Positions 57,446 through 64,000 of a stretch of 64,000 nucleotides of DNA are shown in pieces. Numbering within the stretch: position 1 is the first letter of the stretch; each line of letters begins with the position of its first letter. A program made the translations under genes and the position numbers. This stretch comes from Rhizophagus irregularis (taxonomy: Eukaryota; Glomeromycota; Glomeromycetes; Glomerales; Glomeraceae). The stretch covers positions 3,412,501-3,476,500 of the forward strand of contig NC_089453.1 of the NCBI RefSeq assembly GCF_026210795.1. Direction: 5' to 3'. The notes under the pieces were generated by a model, which searched no databases, was not told where the DNA came from, and worked only from the letters and a program-made list of their open reading frames with translations.

Positions 57446-57721
57446 TAATATAATTTAAATGATCAAATAATCTACAGATAAAAGATTAAACTTCAATATT
57501 TTACCGTCGTCTTAGTTCTTTTAAGCTTTATCTAGTGTTAGAATTTTCATTTCTAACTCTCATATTAATATTATGATATTAAAGGGCTTATATTCATTAA
57601 AGGAAAATGCATAACATGCATTTAATAAACCCAATTCCATCATCTCCTTTAACACTAAACTAAAGTTTCTTTTACTTTCTTTCGTTTTCTTAATAATATA
57701 ATTAATAATAAACTGTTTCAA

Positions 57722-59346
57722 ATGACTGATTATATAGAAGATTCACCTATTAAAAATAAAAATAGAGGAGGTCAGCCACCTAATAGCATTTGGGAAGATA
57801 TTAATAAAGGAGAAGCTGTTGGTTCTGGCAAATTTGCCGCCTCCTGCAAGTACTGTAAAAATACATGGTCACGCGATAAAGTTTCAAAGCTTGAAGAGCA
57901 TCTTTCAAACCATTGTCCAGATGCACCAGTAGCAGTTGTTAGAAGGTATATGACTAAAGTAATGGAACAGCAAGTTAAGTCCAAGTCATCCAAAAAAAAA
58001 AATACTCTGAAGGTCAAAGTAACATGAATAATTACTATGATTCAACAGAGCTTAACGAATAAAAATGTACACGAATTAATCGTGCATTAGTTAAATTTTT
58101 TATTGCGTGTGGAATTGTGTTTAGAATAGTAGAACATCTCTTTTTCATCAATTTTATAAAAGAGCTTAATGTCAGGTATAATACACCAACAAGGGAAGTA
58201 TTAGTAAATCAACTACTTGAACGTGAATTAGCTCAAGTGAACTTCAAAGTTAATTCTGAGTTTGAAAAGGAAACAAATTTAACGTTAGGTTTGTTAAATT
58301 AAATAGGCTATCATACGTGATTTTTATTTAATCTTACTTACTATATAATATTAATTTATAATTTAGCCTTTGATGGTTAGACGTCTGGTACATATCGTTC
58401 AATTTGGAACTTCATTGTAATGACTTTGTCGCGTAAAGAATATCTTTATCAACTTTCTGATTTGTCTGAAAATTCGCACACTGCAGAATATTTAGTTACG
58501 GTAATTGAAAAGGTTATAGAAGGTATTGGAAAAGATCGAATATGTACTGTAGTTTCTAATAATGTGGCCAATGTTCGTAATGCACGAAAAATTATACATG
58601 AGAATCATCCAACGATTGAGAATGTGCGATGTGTTGCACATTCTATTAATTTAATTGCATGCAACATCGTCAAAGAGAAGTTTGGGGAACGTTTATTAAA
58701 ACGTGTTAATATTTTGACAACCTTTTTTAGAAGTTTTCATCAGGCTAATGCAAAACTTGCTCAAATAATTAAAGAAAAAGGAATTAGTGGAGGATATTGC
58801 AAGACACGCTGGACTACTGCTAGTAAATCCGTAAATTCAGTAATAAATTTGGAATCAGCACTAGAAGAAATGGCCAGCGATCATGATAAAGTGCTAACAA
58901 ATGACAAAATAAAACCGATTATTCAATCGAGAAATTTTTTTTCAAATTTACGAGTTCTTAGATTTGTTCTGGATCCTCTAAGAAAAGCGGTACTTTCATT
59001 AGAATCAAGAAGAGCTACACTTGCAGATTGTTTCCTAAGCTTGGCAAGACTTGCAGCTACATTAAAAAAATTACCCAAATCATTAAATCCTGCATTCTGA
59101 AGTCATTGTATCAAAGTAATAAATGAAAGATTTGATGAGTTCGATGATGATAAGTATATTACTTGTTTTTTTATAGATTTCAGATTTAGAAACGCGCCAC
59201 TTAAAAAATGCGCCCTCATGAGAATTATCAAATGTGCAGCTTCAATCGGGAAAAATTTAGGTTTTGACCGTTACGAAGCTAAAACTTTATATGATCAAAT
59301 ACAGAAATATATTAATGAGCAAGAACCATTTGACCTAGATATATAG
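57722..59346 (+). pseudogene. hAT-family transposase pseudogene (BED finger + DUF659)
   Basis: ATG 57722 opens a 101-codon frame with a BED zinc finger (CKYCKNTW ... LEEHLSNHC). A one-base deletion near 58005 shifts the frame. It resumes with a stop at 58060-58062, then INRALVKFFIACGIVFRIVE. An intron-like gap (about 58287-58365) leads to FDG-stop-TSGTYRSIWNFIVM, with the stop at 58378-58380 in place of Trp, and the DUF659-like core (CVAHSINLIACNI, KTRWTTASKSV). The stop at 59098-59100 replaces Trp before SHCIKVINERF. The frame then continues (CFFIDFRFRNAPLKK) to 59346, where LINE sequence begins. The C-terminal hAT dimerisation region is missing. Confidence 0.8.
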
Positions 59347-60292
59347 CACTTATAATATTATCCTAAAGCTCATTAAATCTACGTTTTATTTCTTCTCCAT
59401 CAGTGCTCTTTTCGTCTCCTAATTGTATTTCATAATTAACTCTCTCTATTAGTTGTTGGAAGTCCCATGCTTCTATTTCTCTATCTAGTATTTCAGTAAA
59501 ATTTTCCCATTGCACATTAGTTATTTTACTGATATCCACTATACGTTTATCTTAATGTAAATCTGGATCCTGTAATTGATTTGGGACACAATGCCGAAAA
59601 TTATTCCTAATGAATCCTGATATATTTAGCATTATTGATATAATACTATGGTGACTGTTTGTAACCATCTGTAATAAGTGCACCAAAAATTCTACTGGAA
59701 TCACATCGGGTTCATGTGTGATCCAGATTTGATCAATTCTTGATTTTGAGATAGAAGCTGATCTATTTTTGTTTTTATCCCATTTCTCATGTGTGAATAA
59801 CTCTGCATCTGAATAGAGAATTTGGCACATATCATAGAGACCTAACTGCAATAATTATATTAGAAATTGAGATCCTGGTTGTCCAGTGCTAGGCAATCGA
59901 TCTATTTTATTATTAATTATGTCATTAAAATCACCTAATACAATGTGCAGTACTATGGTGTTATGAACTGATCGGTTATGTCCTTCCATAACCATTTTCA
60001 ATTCATCGATCAAACTTTTCCTCATGTCTTGATCGTTAGGAGCAGCGTATATTGATCATACCCATATTTCTCTCTGTACGAACAGGAATTTAGCTATTAT
60101 GATATATGGGGATATGTGCACTACTGAGTAATAATGCTTCATCCATCTGTTATGGATCACAAGTGCCGTTCCTGATCTTTTAGTTTTTTGATCATGTTCA
60201 CTGAAGATTATCGAATAAACTTTTGACTTAATGTCCTAATTTATATAATATTCCTGTCAATAGTCTATATTAGTTTCTGATATAGCCATAAT

Positions 60293-60535
60293 TAAGGTTG
60301 CTTGCCGAAACCTAGAGGTTTAGGCAAGATGGCATTTCACCGAAAAGCAAAATTCTGCCGAAACTATATTAAAGTTATATTAAAAAACTGGCAAAACTTT
60401 GGAGTTAGGCGAAACTGCCAAAACTTATTATAAATGCTGAAACGTCCGAAACTCTGCCGAAACTATAATAAATCTATAGTAAAATTTTGACGAAACTAAT
60501 CGTAGGATTTTGAAGAGGTTTAGACAAGCAGCCTT
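60293..60535. mobile_element. MULE-like MITE with exact 9-bp duplication
   Basis: It starts TAAGGTTGCTTGCC and ends GACAAGCAGCCTT. AGCCATAAT is duplicated at 60284-60292 and 60536-60544. Excising it with one duplicate restores the LINE frame through DIMAISETN, the start of the endonuclease domain. A 9-bp duplication is typical of Mutator-like elements. The 243-bp interior is non-coding. Confidence 0.9.
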
Positions 60536-60824
60536 AGCCATAATATCGATGCTATTTTCATTAATGAATTCCAATAAGTTATAAAGTTTCTGTATAGACA
60601 GGACACTAGCAACTCTAAAAACATTGAATCTTTCGTTTCTTGTTTATTCAAATTCCCCTTAACAAATCTTAGCCTTTGTCTTGCTAAGAATACATTAATA
60701 CTTTCTTCACTTGTCAATAAATCAACTACTTCTTTTATGTTGTCTTGATTCTTTCGAAAATCCTCCTTTTTAACCGTTGGTTCATTTGTTTTTGGGTGTA
60801 TATTTTCTTTTTCTGCTTCACCAC

Positions 60825-61103
60825 CACTGGTAAAAAAATAATTTATCCTACACATATCTTACACATATTGGGTACTCAAAATGTAGAAAATCATACACAA
60901 ATAATACACATATCATACACATATCGGGTACTAATATATATATCATACATATATCAGGTATCTGATAGGTATACTATATATATAAGTACCCAATATGTGT
61001 ATGATATGTGTATTATTTGTGTATGATTTTCTACATTTTGAGTACCCGATATGTGTAAGATATGTGTAGGATATGTGTAGGATAGACCATTTTTTTACCA
61101 GTG
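60825..61103. mobile_element. 279-bp CACTG hairpin MITE, copy 2
   Basis: Same length and ends as 56565-56843, with about six differences by eye. CAC is duplicated at 60822-60824 and 61104-61106. Excision with one duplicate rejoins KRVS to GEAEKEN in the LINE frame. Confidence 0.9.
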
Positions 61104-61158
61104 CACTGACCCGCTTTGTATTCTTTTTGTTGTTATTGTGACCATTCATTACTTGCAT

Positions 61159-62071
61159 GCTATATTGAAAACGCGTTGTTGTCCTAATTACTCTTGTGTA
61201 GATTGCCTAGAGCTTGGCAATTTTCCCTTCCTTTTGTTATTACTATGCGTGTAACTTTATTTATCATCTTGTATAACCTTCGCTTTTGTTTTTGTTTAGA
61301 CCGGCTAAAGAAAAAACACCTCCCATTAGATTTTTTTAATGTGAAAAATGTAAAATATATATTATATTATATATATATTAAAAAAATCTATTCTGCTACG
61401 TAAATATATATCTGACTATTAATAATTTAATACTCTGCTACGCATAATTATATCTGACTATTTTAAAATTATGTTATCAAATAAGCAATAATAAATTTCA
61501 CATAGGAAAAATTTTTATATGTTAGTTAAGCAAACTCAAAAACTACCTTTATATATATTGTTTGAGGTCCTATTTTTAATTATAATAATTATTTAAAAAA
61601 ATAAATTTTTATTAAAATATAATATTTTTTAAAAAGAATTTATAAAACTATTATAAATATAATTAATTTTATATATTTTAATAATAAAACTATAATTTTA
61701 TATAATTAAAATTAAAATTAAAAATTATTATTATATAGTTTAGTCAATAATGAAACTGAAACTAGTTGGTGATGAAACTGAATTTTTTTGCAAAAAGAGT
61801 TTAGGCAGGCATCACTAATGATAATACAGGTGACATATTATGCAGATGACAAATAGATATCAGATCACAAAAAAATTCTAAGTTGATAAGATAAATAGGC
61901 CAGTTCATAATTGTTCAATTAGCATTTTTGATCGGGTTACATTAAATTTTACGATCAACGTTTATAATTGAAATGCTTGATCACATATATTAATTAATCT
62001 ATAAATACAAAAGTTGTCATGTAGTCATTACTTTCTTAGCTATCAGTGCCTATTTTTCTGATTACCATATA
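61159..62071. other. AT-rich intergenic DNA
   Basis: No gene is supported. A remnant of the MULE-like MITE end (GTTTAGGCAGGCATCAC) lies near 61799-61815. Confidence 0.4.
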
Positions 62072-62594
62072 CACAGTGAAATTCGATAAACCGGATCTAT
62101 CAGTTCCACTAAAAATATCTGGTTTATCAGGATATCCGGTTTAGTGAAAAAATTTCGATATATTGAAAATCTATTATATTGAATTTTTAAAAAATTTTCA
62201 TGCTAATAAAACTAATATACACTATAATTTGATTTTTTCATCTAGTTTTAAGTTATAGAGGTCATGAAAATGAATATAAAATATTTTAATTGAATATATA
62301 AGTAATATTTAACTTCAGCCAGAATTAAGATTTTTATAATTCCGGCCAAATTTAAGATTTACCGAATTATGTTACTTAAATTTTATTGGTTTCCAGTCAC
62401 GTGATCCGGTTTATCGAATCATTTTTACTATAGCTGGTTAGAAAATTGATCCGTTATAGCAAATATCGAGCTTTTATTAGTAAACTCTGATATATCGAGC
62501 CTATTTTAATATACGTGATTTAGTTCTAGCAAAAAAGTCCGGTTTAGGCCCAAATCCAGTTTATCGAATATCCGGTTTATCGAATTTCACTGTG
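62072..62594. mobile_element. 523-bp TA-flanked MITE (CACAGTGAAATTCG ends)
   Basis: The left end CACAGTGAAATTCGATAAAC and the right end GTTTATCGAATTTCACTGTG are exact inverted repeats for 20 bp or more. TA lies at 62070-62071 and 62595-62596. The interior repeats CCGGTTTATCGAAT words and holds two CCAGAATTAAG/ATTCCGGCCAAA motifs. It is a Tc1/mariner-type, non-coding element. A second copy begins at 63969. Confidence 0.85.
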
Positions 62595-62929
62595 TAATAA
62601 TCCTGTAATGTATATTTTATAATAATTGATAATATAATTGCTATTATAATTTAATATATATTAAAATACCATATTATAATGAAATGTAAAAAAATAATAA
62701 TTTTGTAATATATAACAATTATCCTTTTATATTAGTTACAATATTAATATTAAATATCATACTTGTTAATAGACTTATTAATATATATGTTATTAAATAT
62801 GATATTTACATGACATGTCAAAAATTCCTAATATTATTTAAAAAGTATTATAAAATACTACCAAAAAAATCACTACTGATAGCAAAGTTTATTCTTATAA
62901 AGTATAATTAAAATTTTACAGCAGTTAAA
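62595..62929. other. AT-rich flank upstream of the PIF/Harbinger pseudogene
   Basis: No gene is supported. This may include the left non-coding end of the PIF element, but no inverted repeat end was identified. Confidence 0.35.
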
Positions 62930-63921
62930 ATGTCTAAATACAAGAAAATAAGGGAATTATTATCTTTTTATATTATTACAGCTTATCAAGATATGGAAAA
63001 TAAAGATTTATTTGAGGAAGAAGGTGATTCAAATAAAGAAGATGATGATGATTTGGTAATGCTTGGACTAACCTCATTACTCAGAATAAAATATTTAGAG
63101 CAAAGATCTTATCATGTAGCAAAATCAAAAGATTGGTATAACTATATTTTACCAAAATATGAAGACTGTAGATTTAAAAAAATTATTAGAATGAACTCTA
63201 TAAATTTTCAAAAGCTTGTTTCCCTATTAATTACTCATCCAATTTTTCAAAATAATAGGAATCATTTACAAGCTTCTGTTGAATTACAACTTGCAATTTT
63301 TTTGAGAAGAATTGGTTCTAAAGAAGATATATTTGGATTATGTTCAAGATTTGGAATTACAAAAGAAACTATTTATTTATACTGTAAAAGAGTAATGATT
63401 GTGATTTTTTCTTTAAAAAAAACTTTGGTTAAATAGCTAACAGGTAAAGCTAAGCAGAATATACATGAAGGATTTAAAAATATTGGTGAAATGAAAGATG
63501 TTATAGGTGCAATAGATGGAAGTTACATTGTATTAGCAAATAAATGTGCTATTAAAGCAACCTGAAACATATTGGAATAGAAAAAAAAAATATTCTATAC
63601 AATTGCAAGGAATTGTAGATTACAGAGGTATGTTTATAGATTATGAGATTGGATGGCCTGGCTTAATTCATGATACTAAGGTTTATAAAAATTCATATTT
63701 TTATCGAAATGTTTCTAAAATTATTAAAGAAGAAGAATATTTACTTGGAAACTCAGCATATCCTATATTTATTTTTTTAATTAAACCTTTTGTAAATTCT
63801 CAAAATCCTTCACAAATTCAATTTAATGTAATTCATTCTTTACATAGAGTAGTAGCTGAAAATGCATTTGGAAGATTAAAGAACAGATTTATTACTTTAA
63901 AAGAATTAAATATTAGAGATA
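62930..63921 (+). pseudogene. PIF/Harbinger-like transposase (DDE_4) pseudogene
   Basis: ATG 62930 opens 168 codons with an acidic N-terminus and a helix-turn-helix-like part (LQASVELQLAIFLRRIGS, RFGITKETIYLYCKRV). A TAG at 63434-63436 replaces a likely Trp. The same frame continues with HEGFKNIGEMKDVIGAIDGS (first catalytic Asp in AIDGS). A frame change near 63555 leads to ETYWNRKKKYSIQLQGIVD, DYEIGWPGLIHDTKVYKNS (second Asp), LLGNSAYP where GDSAYP is usual, and AENAFGRLKNRF (catalytic Glu). The frame is cut at about 63921 by a TA-flanked insertion. The companion Myb-like gene of PIF elements was not seen. Confidence 0.8.
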
Positions 63922-64000
63922 CAGTCAACTCCCTCTATAGTCACTCCCTTTATAGTCACATTCTACTACACAGTGAAATTCGATATAACGGAACCATCCG
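63922..64000. mobile_element. Nested TA-flanked MITE ends at the window edge
   Basis: CAGTCAACTCCCTCTATAG begins at 63922 after TA, inside the PIF pseudogene. Within it, CACAGTGAAATTCG begins at 63969 after TA. Both run off the window, so the inner and outer right ends cannot be seen. Confidence 0.65.

Larger units (their letters stand above)
59347..61158 (-). pseudogene. LINE fragment: ORF1-side region and APE endonuclease domain
   Basis: Minus-strand order: MQVMNGHNNNKKNTKRVS, interrupted by the second CACTG MITE, then GEAEKENIHPKTNEPTVKK and LTSEESINVFLARQRL. After a frame change come NVFRVASVLSIQKLYNLLEF and INENSIDIMA, interrupted by a MULE-like MITE, then ISETNIDY. The endonuclease motifs follow: SGTALVIHNRW, IYAAPND, VLGDFNDIINN, SKSRIDQIW, and TNSHHSIISI where SDH would be usual. 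Stops lie within the domain, for example before SIYAAPND. The sequence ends at RRFNEL against the hAT pseudogene. No reverse transcriptase is present in the window for this copy. Confidence 0.7.

Noticed and set aside
57722-58027. Stand-alone BED zinc-finger protein
   Set aside because: hAT transposase sequence follows directly after a one-base frameshift, so this is the N-terminus of a broken transposase.

Overview
The window looks like nuclear DNA from a very AT-rich, transposon-laden fungus. The best fit is an arbuscular mycorrhizal fungus of the Rhizophagus type. The clues are short GT-AG introns (67-94 nt), a giant RNF213-like gene, a MATA-type HMG-box gene, a degraded Crinkler-like PD-(D/E)XK nuclease, and many decayed transposons of several classes. 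The assignment rests on pattern and on remembered family features; no database search was run.

Four host genes can be supported. (1) 1309-14114 (minus) is a 14-exon gene for a protein of about 3,932 residues. It carries an N-terminal CBM20-like domain, a dynein-like AAA+ core and an RNF213-type C-terminal module, but no visible RING finger. (2) 44390-45730 (plus) is an intronless MATA_HMG-box transcription factor, set in unusually long homopolymer-rich flanks. (3) 50174-51346 (plus) is a two-exon multi-pass membrane protein resembling the UPF0658 Golgi family. (4) 24037-24360 (plus) is a small unknown gene, or the least damaged piece of a broken multi-exon gene at 23481-25333. A small minus-strand frame at 49237-49485 is only possible.

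Much of the rest is mobile DNA in layers. 15978-16880 is a PD-(D/E)XK pseudogene. 21587-22495 is a decayed HNH/NUMOD endonuclease gene with an internal segment inverted in place. 27457-28216 is a 760-bp imperfect palindrome. 29776-37063 is bounded by Tc1/mariner-like inverted repeats with TA duplications. Inside it lies a head-to-tail array of seven copies of a roughly 1-kb tRNA-headed SINE plus one 5'-truncated LINE, all ending in the same 3' tail. One SINE copy holds a 291-bp MITE with a perfect 8-bp target duplication.

55130-64000 is a transposon graveyard: a CACTA/tnp2-like pseudogene, a hAT pseudogene, a LINE endonuclease fragment and a PIF/Harbinger pseudogene. They are interrupted by two near-identical 279-bp hairpin elements (3-bp duplications), a MULE-like element (9-bp duplication) and several TA-flanked MITEs. 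Removing an insertion together with one copy of its duplication restores the interrupted reading frame in three cases, which dates the insertions relative to their hosts.

Two signals recur across regions. Transposon genes are repeatedly broken by Trp-to-stop changes (TGG to TAG or TGA). A near-palindromic motif, AATTCYGGCCRGAATT and variants, is scattered through intergenic DNA. Remaining intergenic stretches are AT-rich and show no supportable genes.
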